A DNA stretch of 64,000 nucleotides from Aeromonas tecta (GCF_000820185.1 NZ_CDCA01000045.1:1-64000), one strand, 5' to 3'; counted from the stretch's first letter, positions 1 through 8,648 are shown. Numbers and translations: made by a program. The notes: a model not told the origin generated them from the sequence alone.

Positions 1-2
1 TG

Positions 3-59
3 TGTCGCCTGCTGGGTTTGGTGTTGCAGCCCTACAGCAAACCCTCGGCCAGACCATGA
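3..59 (+). CDS. 3' end of an upstream gene, partial
   Basis: An open frame enters from the left edge, reads RLLGLVLQPYSKPSARP and stops at the TGA at 57-59, immediately before a strong terminator. That arrangement suggests the genuine C-terminus of a plus-strand gene. The RLLGL start of this tail vaguely resembles Y-family polymerase (DinB) C-termini, but 18 residues are too few to name it. Confidence 0.3.
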   Translation, partial: CRLLGLVLQPYSKPSARP

Positions 60-89
60 AAAAAGCCCCGCAGTTGCGGGGCTTTTTTT
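59..89. terminator. Bidirectional Rho-independent terminator
   Basis: The stem GCCCCGCA/TGCGGGGC is flanked by A-tract and T-tract on either side. It can therefore serve both the plus-strand gene entering from the left and the minus-strand DUF3332 gene that ends at 127. Confidence 0.85.
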
Positions 90-126
90 GCAGGGGACGG
101 GGTCGCCCAACTATCTTGACAGCCGA

Positions 127-684
127 TCAGGCGAGGCTACGACCGGCGCGACTCATCTCGGCCAACTGCGCCTCGGTCAGGGTCGATACCAGCTTGCCGT
201 CGAGATAGAGATCCACCTGCTCGCCGCGCTTTTCACCGCGCATCATGCTGCTACGGCCATCCAGGTAGTGAATTTCCATCAACGCAGTGCGATCGTCAGG
301 ATAAGTCACTTCCACCTCCCGCACGCCTTGCGGCAACATGGCAAGCGGCACCTTGTTCAGCGCCGGATCCAGATGCTGGTTGACCTTGATCACCGCATCG
401 GCCTTCTGATCCACCAGCGCCGGTGACTTGCCGGTGATGGGGTTCTTGCCGGACCAGAACTCGATGGTGTTGAACACGAACAGATCCGCGGTCGCCGCCA
501 GACCATACACCGGGGAGAGCAATACGAAGACGCCGGCGCGGCCATAGCGGTTATCCACCGCGCTCAGGTTGCCCTTGGTCAGCATGGCGGAGAGGCCCAT
601 CGACCCCATGCAACCGCTCAGACCCACACTCGCTACCATCCCCAGCAGCAGCGCCGCTGCCCTGCCTTTCTGTCCAACTGCCAT
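127..684 (-). CDS. DUF3332 family lipoprotein
   Basis: A 185-residue predicted lipoprotein. The N-terminus is basic (MAVGQKGR), followed by a hydrophobic stretch and the lipobox LSGC near residue 25, so the mature protein should be anchored to a membrane by a diacylglyceryl cysteine. The body has the hydrophobic segment VFVLLSPVYGLAATADLFVFN and the FWSGKNPI motif seen in DUF3332 proteins. The function of the family is not known. The gene stands alone and ends at the shared terminator at 59-89. Confidence 0.7.
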   Translation of the reverse strand: MAVGQKGRAAALLLGMVASVGLSGCMGSMGLSAMLTKGNLSAVDNRYGRAGVFVLLSPVYGLAATADLFVFNTIEFWSGKNPITGKSPALVDQKADAVIKVNQHLDPALNKVPLAMLPQGVREVEVTYPDDRTALMEIHYLDGRSSMMRGEKRGEQVDLYLDGKLVSTLTEAQLAEMSRAGRSLA

Positions 685-859
685 CTTCTCTACCCGCTCA
701 ATGAAAAATGAGCCGGCAGACTAATCAAGGCGGCAGGGCAGAACAATTCACAAGCAAGGGGTCATACAGGCCGGATTCAGATTGGGCGTTCAACCGCTCA
801 CACTTTTGGCACTCTCGCCAGATACCGTCGCAAGGGTCTGGCGCTGGCTGAGTCGTGCC

Positions 860-2155
860 TCAGATGGAAAGACTGGAGACCGTCTCCGAAACCCGATTCG
901 CCTCTTGGCGGATCTCGGCCATCACCCGATCGACCCGGGCAATCTGCTGCTTGCCGAGTTCAGCGCTGCCGGCGACCCCGGCCATGTCGTCGGTGACTCT
1001 GGTGGTCAGCTCACGGTTCTTCTGCACCACCTTGGCAATCTCGCCGGTCGACAGCGAGGTGCGCGCCGCCAGCTGGCGTACCTCGTCGGCCACCACCGCA
1101 AAGCCACGGCCCTGATCCCCGGCGCGCGCCGCCTCGATGGCCGCGTTGAGCGCCAGCAGGTTGGTCTGATCGGCGATGGCGCTGATGGTCGAGACGATGG
1201 CCTCGATGTGCCTGGATTGCTCGTTGAGCTGACCGATGAGGGCGATGGCCTGATCCACCTGGGCCGCGATCAGAGACGAGGTATCGACCACGGCGCGCAA
1301 CAGTTCGGCCCCCTGCTCGGCGCTGCTGAGGGTTTCCTGCGCCGTGCTGTGGGCAATCTTGGCCGCGTCCCGGGTGGCGTTGCTCTGATGAATGCGCGCC
1401 GTGATGTCACTGGCGAACTTGACCACCCTCACCACCTTGCCCTGCTCGTCCCGGATCGGGTTGTAGGTCGCCTCCAGCCAGACGGCCTCGCCCCGGCTGT
1501 TGTAGCGCATGAAGAGCCCGGACTTGAACTGGCCGCGGGCCAGCTCCGCCCAGAAGTGGGGCTGCTCGCGCAAAAACGCTTCGTCACAGAACATCTTGTG
1601 ATGCTGCCCCTTCAACTGGCTCTGGCTGTATCCCATGCAATCGAGAAAGTTGGCATTGGCGCTGAGAATGTCGCCGCTTGGGGTGAATTCGATCATCGCC
1701 TGGGATCTGTCCAGCGCCTGGGCCAGCGCCTCCTGGCGTTGCAGCCGTTGCTGCCGGGCCGTCATGTCGGTGGCTATCTTGATCACCTGAGTCACCCGGC
1801 CCTGCTGCTTCACCGGGAAGTAGCTCGCCTGCAGCCAGAGTGTCTCACCCCGCTGGTTGAGGCGCTCGAAGAGACCGGACTGGGCTTGCCCCTGTTTGAG
1901 CCTGGCCCAGAACTGCTGGTCGTCGGGCGATTGCGCCCAGCTCTTAAGGCAAAACAGGCCATGGTGGTGTCCCTGCAGCTCGGCGGCCCGGTAGCCCATC
2001 AGGTTCAAGAACGACTCGTTGGCCTCCAGGATCTCGCCATCCGGGCTGAAGATGATGGTCGCGGCGCCCTGCTTGACCGCCTCGACGATCCCCTGCTGCT
2101 CATCGAGCCGAGTCTGGCAAGACTGCAACTGCGCCTTAAGTTTGTGGTTGAACAT
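860..2155 (-). CDS. Soluble methyl-accepting chemotaxis protein with two PAS domains (BdlA-like)
   Basis: A 431-residue cytoplasmic chemoreceptor. I chose the ATG at 2155 ([10 protein letters not shown]) because it follows an AGAGG-like ribosome site; an upstream in-frame extension adds an unlikely leader. Two tandem PAS domains (about residues 20-130 and 140-250) share the motif MGY...LxGxHHxxFC, typical of receptors binding haem or FAD. The MCP signalling hairpin follows, with its signature [20 protein letters not shown] and the tip [15 protein letters not shown]. No membrane segment is visible. The layout matches Pseudomonas BdlA, a regulator of biofilm dispersion, rather than a classical ligand-binding transmembrane receptor. 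The part after the tip is short, ending at VSSLSI, and no CheR-binding tail is seen. It probably senses redox or oxygen; that role is inference. Confidence 0.85.
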   Translation of the reverse strand: MFNHKLKAQLQSCQTRLDEQQGIVEAVKQGAATIIFSPDGEILEANESFLNLMGYRAAELQGHHHGLFCLKSWAQSPDDQQFWARLKQGQAQSGLFERLNQRGETLWLQASYFPVKQQGRVTQVIKIATDMTARQQRLQRQEALAQALDRSQAMIEFTPSGDILSANANFLDCMGYSQSQLKGQHHKMFCDEAFLREQPHFWAELARGQFKSGLFMRYNSRGEAVWLEATYNPIRDEQGKVVRVVKFASDITARIHQSNATRDAAKIAHSTAQETLSSAEQGAELLRAVVDTSSLIAAQVDQAIALIGQLNEQSRHIEAIVSTISAIADQTNLLALNAAIEAARAGDQGRGFAVVADEVRQLAARTSLSTGEIAKVVQKNRELTTRVTDDMAGVAGSAELGKQQIARVDRVMAEIRQEANRVSETVSSLSI

Positions 2156-2411
2156 CAATATGCTGCCTCTGTACTGACAAAAATGGAGCCAATATGGCTC
2201 CCTCAATCCGCTCATGCATGTTTGGTCACTCGACTCCGCCCGCGGCACCCTGTTATCGGCAGCATCGGGCCCGATAAGAGTGCCGTTGTTGCGGCTAGAT
2301 GGGCGGACACCGGCTGGCCATCGCGGCGCTGCCAGGGACGCACCTTGGCGGGCAAAGCGCTGACGGTGCCAGTACGTAACGCGGCCGATGTTGGATCATC
2401 TGGCAAGCGGA

Positions 2412-2876
2412 TTAACCCGCGGGCTGCCACTCCAGATAAGCGGGATTGGTCACAAACCCCATGCGCTCATACAAGGGGCGCCCCTCGTCGCTGGCATGCA
2501 GCCACAGCTTGCCCAGTTGCTGCTCGCGCGCATGGGTCGCCATCACCTCGAGCAGGGCGCCCGCTATGCCCTGCTTGCGCCAGGCGGGCTGGGTATACAT
2601 GTTGAGCAAGTACGCCTCTCGCCCCGCCAGATTGCCGGGATAGGGCGGGCGCACGAACAGCGCCAGGGTGCCGCAGGCCACCAACCTGCCCTCTGCTTCC
2701 ACCACCCAGGAGCGGGCACTGCCCTCTTGCATCGACTGGGTGAAATAGGCCTGGGTCGACTGCCAGAGCGCGGGATCGGCCAAGGGGGTGACAAGCTCCC
2801 CCACTTCGCAGAACAATTGCATGCGAAGATCTACCAGAGCAGGAATATCGGCTGCCACAGCCTCACGAATTAGCAT
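2412..2876 (-). CDS. GNAT family N-acetyltransferase
   Basis: A 154-residue single-domain GNAT protein. It begins MLIREAVAADIPAL, the usual first strand and helix. The acetyl-CoA pyrophosphate-binding segment is QPAWRKQGIAGALL (the R/Q-x-x-G-x-G/A motif), and the C-terminal LYERMGFV is the common LYxxxGF element. Substrate cannot be predicted. It is a monocistronic gene between the chemoreceptor and the bufferin operon. Confidence 0.85.
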   Translation of the reverse strand: MLIREAVAADIPALVDLRMQLFCEVGELVTPLADPALWQSTQAYFTQSMQEGSARSWVVEAEGRLVACGTLALFVRPPYPGNLAGREAYLLNMYTQPAWRKQGIAGALLEVMATHAREQQLGKLWLHASDEGRPLYERMGFVTNPAYLEWQPAG

Positions 2877-2942
2877 GTTTTTCTACCTTCAGGTCATGGT
2901 CGGGACATTGTGCCATACCCGCACCCGATAGCTTGGCTAACC

Positions 2943-2968
2943 ATCAAATAAGGGGCCCGCAGGCCCCT
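2943..2968 (-). terminator. Terminator of the bufferin operon
   Basis: The perfect 7-bp stem AGGGGCC/GGCCCCT with loop CGCA lies 17 bp past the bufD stop. On the minus strand it is followed by TTATTTG. Confidence 0.7.
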
Positions 2969-2984
2969 CCAGTTGATGCCCACC

Positions 2985-3440
2985 TCAAGGGGCTCGCCGC
3001 CCCCTGGCAAGGCGCCAGTGATCCAGCGACAGGGGGCCGGCGCCCCACACCGCCAGGGTCAGCAGCATCCAGCCCCACAGCTGGTGATCGTAAAAGCCCC
3101 CCGCCCACAGGGTCGGGTAGGAGATGACCGCCATGATGTTGAAGCCAAACAGCAGCGCGGCGACCGGGCGGGTAAAGAGCCCCGCCAGCAGGAACAGCGG
3201 CAACAGCAGCTCGGTGGTCGTGCCCACATAGGCCGCCCACTGCCAGGGCAGCAGGGGCACCTGATATTCAGATTCGAACAGATAGAGAGTGGAATCCCAG
3301 GCGCTCAGCTTGAGCCAACCCGAGCGCAGGAAGACAGAGGCAACCCAGAGCCTGGCGAGCAGCAAGACGGCGCCGACCAGCCAGGGCTGGGCGCGCTCGG
3401 CCCACTGGCAGAGGGCGCTTGATGAGGTGTGTTCAGTCAT
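2985..3440 (-). CDS. bufD: DoxX family membrane protein of the bufferin operon
   Basis: A 151-residue integral membrane protein. The start at 3440 (MTEHTSSSALCQWAERAQPWL) overlaps the bufC stop by 8 bp, as expected for translational coupling; a longer frame through bufC is spurious. Four hydrophobic segments are visible: WLVGAVLLLARLWVASVFL, YVGTTTELLLPLFLLAGLF, VAALLFGFNIMAVI and LWGWMLLTLAVWGAG. The middle region fits DoxX/DoxD-like quinone-associated proteins. DoxX genes commonly close DUF2282-DUF692-DUF2063 operons. The role of this member is unknown; it may supply electrons or assist peptide export or modification. Confidence 0.8.
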   Translation of the reverse strand: MTEHTSSSALCQWAERAQPWLVGAVLLLARLWVASVFLRSGWLKLSAWDSTLYLFESEYQVPLLPWQWAAYVGTTTELLLPLFLLAGLFTRPVAALLFGFNIMAVISYPTLWAGGFYDHQLWGWMLLTLAVWGAGPLSLDHWRLARGRRAP

Positions 3441-4239
3441 GGACAAACTCCAGATCGACCAGCAGATCGAGGGTGATAAGCGAGGGTAGCTGCGCGGCCA
3501 TGGTGGAGGCGCCTCCCAGCAGTTGGGCCAGGGGCTGGCCTTGCTGGCAGCCTTGCAGCAGTTGCCAGGCTGGCGCCGGGAGCGCAATGGGCGAGGCCCT
3601 GTGACCCGGCAACTTCTTGAGCACCAGCCAGCAGGGGGCATCCAGTTCGGTAACGGTGGCGCCGCCGTGCAGGGCCATCTGCCACAACGCCAGCACCGGA
3701 TAGGCGCTTTCAAACAGCAGGATGTCGCTGGCCGGTTGCAGCACCAGCTGCTCCCAGCGCTCGGGGGCTACGGCGGCCAGACGCTCTGCTGGCCAGCGGC
3801 GCAGCTCCAGAGGCAGCAAGGCGGCTCTGTCCAGCGCCCACTCGAAATGGGCCAGACTCTTCAGCCAGGGCAGCTCGGCGGTAGTCGGCAAGCTGGCGAG
3901 CCAGTCGCCAAAGCCCTCGCCATAGTGCATCACGGCGCCTTCGCGCAGCGGCTCGGCCAGCACGAAGCCGCGGGCCGCGGCGGCAAAAAAATCCTCCCCC
4001 ACCATGGCCTTGACCGCGGGATAGCTGCTGGCCAGCACCTCACTCAGACCCAGCACGAAGTTGTTGCGATAGACCTGCAGCAAGGCGCTGGCGGGCAAGG
4101 TGGCCGGGGCAACAAGCGGCAAGATGGCGTCACCACCGAGCAGCCCCTCGGCAAATGCCTGCTGCACCTGCTGCACCTGCTGCAACTGGCTCAGATCGGG
4201 CACAGGGGTCAACTCAGCTCCCGGTATCAATTCAGACAT
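3433..4239 (-). CDS. bufC: DUF2063 domain protein, partner of the MNIO peptide oxidase
   Basis: A 268-residue protein with the N-terminal DUF2063 domain. Signature stretches are LPASALLQVYRNNFVLGLSEVLASSYPAVKAMVGEDFF and HYGEGFGDWLAS. In characterised MNIO systems the DUF2063-type partner binds the precursor peptide and delivers it to the DUF692 oxidase. Its start overlaps the bufB stop by 8 bp and its stop overlaps the bufD start by 8 bp, so the three genes are tightly coupled. The N-terminus carries a short in-frame QQVQQVQQ repeat. Family identity is strong; partner function is by analogy. Confidence 0.88.
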   Translation of the reverse strand: MSELIPGAELTPVPDLSQLQQVQQVQQAFAEGLLGGDAILPLVAPATLPASALLQVYRNNFVLGLSEVLASSYPAVKAMVGEDFFAAAARGFVLAEPLREGAVMHYGEGFGDWLASLPTTAELPWLKSLAHFEWALDRAALLPLELRRWPAERLAAVAPERWEQLVLQPASDILLFESAYPVLALWQMALHGGATVTELDAPCWLVLKKLPGHRASPIALPAPAWQLLQGCQQGQPLAQLLGGASTMAAQLPSLITLDLLVDLEFVHD

Positions 4240-5086
4240 GACTGGCCTCCCGCCCGGCGAGGCACTGGGACGCCTGGGCGGCGCTCAGGATCTCGCTGGC
4301 AAGCTGCGCCTCCCCCAAGAGCACCGGCAGCGGCGGTATCTCCAGATCCCACTCGATCAGGGTGGGGATGGCGCGCTGCTCACAGATCTGGCGATAGAGT
4401 TCCCACACCGGTTCTGCTACCGGCGCGCTGTGGGTGTCGATATAGAGGTGCCCCTCGGGCAGGGCCTTGTCGGTGTAACCGGCGAGGTGGATCTCCCCCA
4501 CCCGGTCGAGATCGATGGCCGAAAGATAATCGGCGCAGTCAAAGCCGTGGTTGAAGGCACTGACATACAGGTTGTTGAGATCGAGCAAGATGCCGCAGCT
4601 GCTGCGCCGGGCGAGCTCGGCCAGAAACTCCCATTCGCTCATCTCGCCGGGCAGTTGCAGATAAGATGAGGGGTTTTCAATCAACAGCTGACGCCCCAGG
4701 GCCTGCTGCACCTGTTCTATCTTGTCGCTCATCTGGGCCAGCGCCGCCCGGGTGTAGGGGACCGGCAGCAGATCGTTGAAATAGCGCCCGCCGATGCTGC
4801 CCCAGCTCAGGTGCTCGGAGACCCGCACCGGCCGGATATCCTCCACCAGCGCCGTCAGCTGGCGCAGATGGGCGAGATCCAGGGGATCGGCGGAGCCGAG
4901 CGACATACCCACCCCGTGCAGGCTGATGGGATAGTGCCCGGCAAGCTCCGCCAGCACCTCGAATCCCAGTGTGTGGCGTGCGAAGTAGTTCTCGCTGTGC
5001 ACCTCGAGCCAGCCGATGGCCGGCAGGGTTTGCCGGATCTCGTCGTAATGGGGGGGGCGTAAACCGATACCAATCAATGGGTTCAT
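4232..5086 (-). CDS. bufB: DUF692 multinuclear non-haem iron oxidase (MNIO) modifying the bufferin precursor
   Basis: About 284 residues from the ATG at 5086 (MNPLIGIGLRPPHYDEI), which matches the normal start of the family. Earlier in-frame ATGs fall near or inside a perfect hairpin and look unlikely. The TIM-barrel metal-binding motifs of DUF692 are all visible: WLEVHSENYF, SLHGVGMSLGS, SEHLSWGS, LLIENPSSY, LLDLNNLYVSAFNHG, IHLAGYTD, DTHSAPV and LIEWD. MNIO enzymes use an iron cluster and oxygen to oxidise cysteines in RiPP precursors. In bufferins the products are reported as thiooxazole groups that bind copper. The DUF2282 precursor directly upstream is the expected substrate. Confidence 0.92.
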   Translation of the reverse strand: MNPLIGIGLRPPHYDEIRQTLPAIGWLEVHSENYFARHTLGFEVLAELAGHYPISLHGVGMSLGSADPLDLAHLRQLTALVEDIRPVRVSEHLSWGSIGGRYFNDLLPVPYTRAALAQMSDKIEQVQQALGRQLLIENPSSYLQLPGEMSEWEFLAELARRSSCGILLDLNNLYVSAFNHGFDCADYLSAIDLDRVGEIHLAGYTDKALPEGHLYIDTHSAPVAEPVWELYRQICEQRAIPTLIEWDLEIPPLPVLLGEAQLASEILSAAQASQCLAGREASHV

Positions 5087-5114
5087 GACAAGGCTCGCAG
5101 TCATCGAGGGGAAA

Positions 5115-5144
5115 CCATGATGTGGCCAGGACGCCACATCATGG
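5115..5144 (-). promoter_or_regulatory. Perfect 12-bp inverted repeat between bufA and bufB
   Basis: CCATGATGTGGC and GCCACATCATGG (stems 5115-5126 and 5133-5144) flank a 6-nt loop, only 8 bp past the bufA stop. On the transcribed strand TTTCCCC follows, a poor U-tract. It could be a leaky terminator or a 3'-end stabiliser that makes bufA transcript exceed bufBCD. That role is inferred from position. Confidence 0.65.
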
Positions 5145-5152
5145 CATGACGC

Positions 5153-5416
5153 TTACTTGGGTTGCAGGGAACCGCCCGCCAGCTTCTCGCACAGGCCCTT
5201 GGGCACCACCACGAAGGCATCGCCCTGAGCATCCATCTTGGCGGTACCGGCGCAGGAGTTGCTCTTGGTGGCGCAGTCATTATTACCGGCCTTGACCACG
5301 CCGTAGCACTTCTCCTTCTCCTCGGCAGCCATGGCTGGCGCGGCGATCATCTGGGCGCCCAGGGCCAGCAGGCCCGTCATGGCGCAAGTGATGGCGGTGC
5401 TCTTTTTCACGTTCAT
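5153..5416 (-). CDS. bufA1: Bufferin-type precursor peptide, DUF2282
   Basis: An 87-residue exported small protein. The ATG at 5416 is preceded by AAGGA; the TTG two codons earlier is unlikely. The signal peptide MNVKKSTAITCAMTGLLALG ends at APAMA-A. The mature part carries exactly four cysteines in the DUF2282 pattern: EKCYGVVKAG, NDCATK, NSCAGTA and KGLCEKL. In Caulobacter-type bufferins, cysteines of this core are oxidised by the DUF692 enzyme and the product sequesters copper in the periplasm. Here the gene heads the operon bufA-bufB-bufC-bufD. Regulation by copper is plausible but no operator was identified. Confidence 0.88.
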   Translation of the reverse strand: MNVKKSTAITCAMTGLLALGAQMIAAPAMAAEEKEKCYGVVKAGNNDCATKSNSCAGTAKMDAQGDAFVVVPKGLCEKLAGGSLQPK

Positions 5417-5794
5417 ATGCAAATTCCTTATTGTTGAGCCTGATGGCTGATATCTGCGGTGTGAAGGTGTTGCCGGGCATCACATGCCGGCTACCTGCAA
5501 TAAAACCGGACCAGAGGGGAAAAGATTTCATCAAAAGATAGCCTTGATGGCATTTGTCAGGAGAAATACCGTTAACCAGCTGTTTTATAAGATGAATATT
5601 CAAGACAATAAAAACGGACAGGGCGCAGCAAGCCTCGGAGGAGGCTCGGAGAGGAACATTAGCGAATGTATTTACGATATTTAACGCTGCATTTAAGGCA
5701 AAAAACTCACCATATATGCCACGCACACCATCCAGTTAGTTATATAAGCCGAAAACAAGGCATTAAGAAGATATCTATTTCGATGTCGACCCAA
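5417..5794. other. Intergenic region upstream of bufA
   Basis: About 380 bp with no convincing gene. It holds the minus-strand leader and presumably the promoter of the bufferin operon. A GC-rich imperfect hairpin (GCCGGCAT...ATGCCCGGC, around 5475-5493) lies in the likely 5' untranslated region. The part from 5520 to 5790 is distinctly A+T-richer. I could not identify a Fur, CueR or ECF-sigma site with confidence. Confidence 0.5.
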
Positions 5795-5817
5795 GAAAAA
5801 AGGGGCCTCTGGCCCCT
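5795..5817 (-). terminator. Terminator downstream of the PsiF-repeat gene
   Basis: The stem AGGGGCC/GGCCCCT (5801-5817) is followed on the minus strand by a run of T residues (A5795-5800 on plus). Confidence 0.85.
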
Positions 5818-5908
5818 CGCTCTGATGTCGGGGAAGAGAGATCCCCTCCCCCATTTTCACCCCACCAAGAAGCGCTTACTCACCCGCTTCGCGGCGCTGC
5901 ACATGACC

Positions 5909-6310
5909 TCAGGCGGTCTTCACGCATTTTTGGATAAAGCTGTTCTTGGCGGCTCCCGCCAGCTTCTTGTCGGCAGCCGCCTTCTCACACTGGCTCGCCT
6001 TGTCTGCGGCCGCGTCCGTCTTCACACATTTTTGGATAAAGCTGTTCTTGGCCGCCCCCGCCAGCTTCTTGTCGGCGGCCGCCTTCTCGCACTGGCTCGC
6101 CTTGGCGCTGGCACCATCGGCGGCAGGGGCCGTCTTGACGCACTTGCCGATAAAACTGGTCTTGGCGGCGCCCGCCAACTTCTTGGCCACCGCTTGCGCC
6201 TCGCACGCCTGCTCTGCCGCAGAGCCCGCGCCCTGCACCGTCGGCGTGGCGCTATGGGCGACCCCCATTCCCATCAAAAACACCGTCATCAGGATGGCAA
6301 TACCTTTCAT
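5909..6310 (-). CDS. Exported protein with three PsiF repeats
   Basis: About 133 residues from the ATG at 6310 (MKGIAILMTVFLMGMGVAHSA), preceded by GAGGG; an ATG 5 codons earlier lacks a ribosome site. After the signal peptide there are three copies of the PsiF repeat, each with the form C-x(6)-KKLAGAAK-x-SFI-x-KCVKT and therefore two cysteines. Repeats 2 and 3 are nearly identical in protein and DNA, indicating recent duplication; repeat 1 is more diverged. PsiF was named for phosphate-starvation induction in E. coli, but its biochemical role is unknown. It sits upstream of the bufferin operon on the same strand with its own terminator. Confidence 0.85.
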   Translation of the reverse strand: MKGIAILMTVFLMGMGVAHSATPTVQGAGSAAEQACEAQAVAKKLAGAAKTSFIGKCVKTAPAADGASAKASQCEKAAADKKLAGAAKNSFIQKCVKTDAAADKASQCEKAAADKKLAGAAKNSFIQKCVKTA

Positions 6311-6593
6311 GTGACAAGCCCTCATGGTTGATTCGATTGCGGTTCTGGCAACGAGGGAGCAAGGCTCAGCCGTCTCCCTCTTCCGATTGCACTATAGTCC
6401 TCCCGCCGGATGGGCACCAAAGTGACCACCACCATCAGCCTATCTCCTTGCCATTGAGCCCAACTCATCCGTCACAGGTTGTCAGGCACTGGGGAAGATG
6501 CCGCTAAGGGTCTGAACAAAATGCCCTCCTCCCCTGTCTTTTAGGCCCAAACCCACTTAACTAGTAGCTGGAATCCCCATTCGAAGGTGTCCC

Positions 6594-8618
6594 ATGAACT
6601 CGCCCCGCCCACCTCGCTGTACCCTCTCGCTGCCCATCGTCATCCCGAGCCTGCTGTTTATCGCCGTGCTGCTGGCCATCTGCTCCCTGGCACCCGAGGC
6701 CGCCGCCCGCTTCTTTGGCGCAGGCCAGAGCTGGATCACCGAACACTTCAGCTGGTTCTACGTGCTGGTGGTCGGCATGTTCCTGATCCTGCTGCTGGTG
6801 CTGGCGTTCAGCAGCTATGGCAGCATCCGGCTAGGCCCGGACGACGCCCGACCCGAGTTCAGTTTCACCTCCTGGCTCGCCATGCTGTTTGCCGCCGGCA
6901 TGGGGATAGGGCTCATGTATTTCGGGGTGGGCGAGCCCATGACCCATTTTGTCTCCCCACCCCAGGCGATGCCCCTCACGCAAGTCGCCGCCCGCGAGGC
7001 CATGGTCACCACCTTCTTCCACTGGGGCTTTCACGCCTGGGCCATCTACGCCATCGTCGGCCTGGTGCTGGCCTACTTCGGCTTTCGCTACAACCTGCCG
7101 CTGACCATCCGCTCCGGCCTCTATCCCATCTTCAAGGAGCGGATCCACGGCCCCATTGGCCACGCGGTGGACGTGTTCGCCCTGGTGGGTACCATCTTCG
7201 GTATCGCCACCACCCTAGGCTACGGGGTGCTGCAACTGTCGGCGGGGATCACCCGGCTCACCGGGCTCGACACCACGGGGGATCTGTTTCGCTTCGCCCT
7301 GATCGGGGTCGTGGTCGGCCTGGCGGGTCTGTCGGCGGTCACCGGCCTCGATAAAGGAGTCAAGCGACTCTCCGAGCTCAACCTCTTCCTCGCCATCGTG
7401 TTATTGCTGTTCGTGCTGCTGGCTGGCCCCACCCAATACCTGCTGGGGGCCCTCTCCGAGAACATAGGCAACTATATCTCGTCTCTCACCCAGCTCACCT
7501 TTCGCACCTTCACCTACAGCGAGACCCGCCAGGCGGGCTGGTTTGGCAACTGGACCCTGCTCTACTGGGCCTGGTGGATCTCCTGGTCCCCCTTCGTCGG
7601 CCTCTTCATCGCCCGCATCTCCCGTGGCCGCACCCTGCGCGAGTTCATCCTCGGGGTGCTGTTTGTCCCCACCGCCTTCAACCTGCTGTGGATGACGGTG
7701 TTTGGCAACGCGGCCATCTGGGCCAGCCAGCACGAAGGGGGCCAGACGCTAATTGACTCGGTCGGCAACATCGACACCCTGCTGTTCAACTTCTTCGATC
7801 TGCTACCGGGGGCCGACATCACCTCGGCGCTGGCGGTGATCCTCATCAGCGTCTTCTTCGTCACCTCCGCCGACTCGGGGGCCTTTGTCATCGACAACAT
7901 CGCCACCCAGGGCAAGGATCGCTCCCCCATCTGGCAGCGCCTGTTCTGGGCCCTGCTGCTCGGGATCACCGCCGGCACATTGATGAGCACGGGTGGGCTG
8001 GCGGCGCTGCAGTCCATGACCCTGATCGCCGCCCTGCCGTTCGCCTTCATCATGGTGCTGCTCTGCCTCGGCCTGGTGCGCGGCCTGATTGCGGACAAGG
8101 AGCACTCGGCGCGGCGCCTCTCCCCCGCCACCGATTTCTGGAATGGCAAGCAGTGGCGCACCCGCATGGATCACCTGCTGAGCCCCTCCAGCGAGGAGGA
8201 TGCCCGCAGATTCCTTGGCGAAACCGCCCTGCCCGCCCTGACCGCCCTGTGCCGCGAGTTTGAGGCCCGCGGCCTCACCAGCCGGGTCGAGCAGAGCGAT
8301 CCGGATCAGTGCCTGCTGCTGGTGCCCCAGGAGGGACGGCGCGACTTCGGCTATGGGGTGCGCATCGAATCCAGACCCGCCCCCGCCTTCAACCCGCTGG
8401 AGGCCACCCACAACCACGACCCGGACGCCCGCATCTTCGAGCCCATGACCTTCTTCGCCGATGGCCGCGCCGGTTACGACATCCAGTACCTGACCCGGGA
8501 CGAACTGAGCGCCGACGTCTTGCGCCAGTACGAACGCTATCTGGTGCTAAGCCAGGACGAGGGGCAAGATCTGCTGAGTGCGGCGCCGGAGCACAGCCCG
8601 CCGGAGTCCGGGGGCTAA
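6594..8618 (+). CDS. betT: BCCT family choline transporter, BetT-like
   Basis: A 674-residue inner-membrane transporter of the betaine/choline/carnitine family, starting after GAAGGTG. Around twelve membrane segments span residues 10-500. The BCCT hallmark AAGMGIGLMYFGVGEP is present, as is the Trp-rich segment WTLLYWAWWISWSPFVGLFIARISRGRT, and VTSADSGAFVIDNIA follows. A long hydrophilic C-terminal domain of about 170 residues (from about 505) matches the regulatory tail of E. coli BetT, which tunes uptake to osmotic stress. It should import choline with protons as a glycine-betaine precursor. No betIBA genes are seen nearby, so substrate is inferred from family. Confidence 0.88.
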   Translation: MNSPRPPRCTLSLPIVIPSLLFIAVLLAICSLAPEAAARFFGAGQSWITEHFSWFYVLVVGMFLILLLVLAFSSYGSIRLGPDDARPEFSFTSWLAMLFAAGMGIGLMYFGVGEPMTHFVSPPQAMPLTQVAAREAMVTTFFHWGFHAWAIYAIVGLVLAYFGFRYNLPLTIRSGLYPIFKERIHGPIGHAVDVFALVGTIFGIATTLGYGVLQLSAGITRLTGLDTTGDLFRFALIGVVVGLAGLSAVTGLDKGVKRLSELNLFLAIVLLLFVLLAGPTQYLLGALSENIGNYISSLTQLTFRTFTYSETRQAGWFGNWTLLYWAWWISWSPFVGLFIARISRGRTLREFILGVLFVPTAFNLLWMTVFGNAAIWASQHEGGQTLIDSVGNIDTLLFNFFDLLPGADITSALAVILISVFFVTSADSGAFVIDNIATQGKDRSPIWQRLFWALLLGITAGTLMSTGGLAALQSMTLIAALPFAFIMVLLCLGLVRGLIADKEHSARRLSPATDFWNGKQWRTRMDHLLSPSSEEDARRFLGETALPALTALCREFEARGLTSRVEQSDPDQCLLLVPQEGRRDFGYGVRIESRPAPAFNPLEATHNHDPDARIFEPMTFFADGRAGYDIQYLTRDELSADVLRQYERYLVLSQDEGQDLLSAAPEHSPPESGG

Positions 8619-8648
8619 TGACTCAGACTAAGTGAAGAGATCGGCTGG

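Noticed and set aside
782..2605. 607-codon plus-strand open frame
   Set aside because: It lies opposite the chemoreceptor and GNAT genes, has the Leu/Gly/His/Arg-rich composition of an antisense shadow in G+C-rich DNA and no domain.
4159..4190. Repeat CTGCTGCAC in the bufC coding region as a phase-variation site
   Set aside because: The unit is 9 bp and stays in frame (VQQ repeats), so copy change would not switch the gene off.
5283..5726. 147-codon minus-strand frame through the bufA promoter
   Set aside because: Its second half is a frame-shifted reading of bufA and its first half shows no domain or ribosome site.
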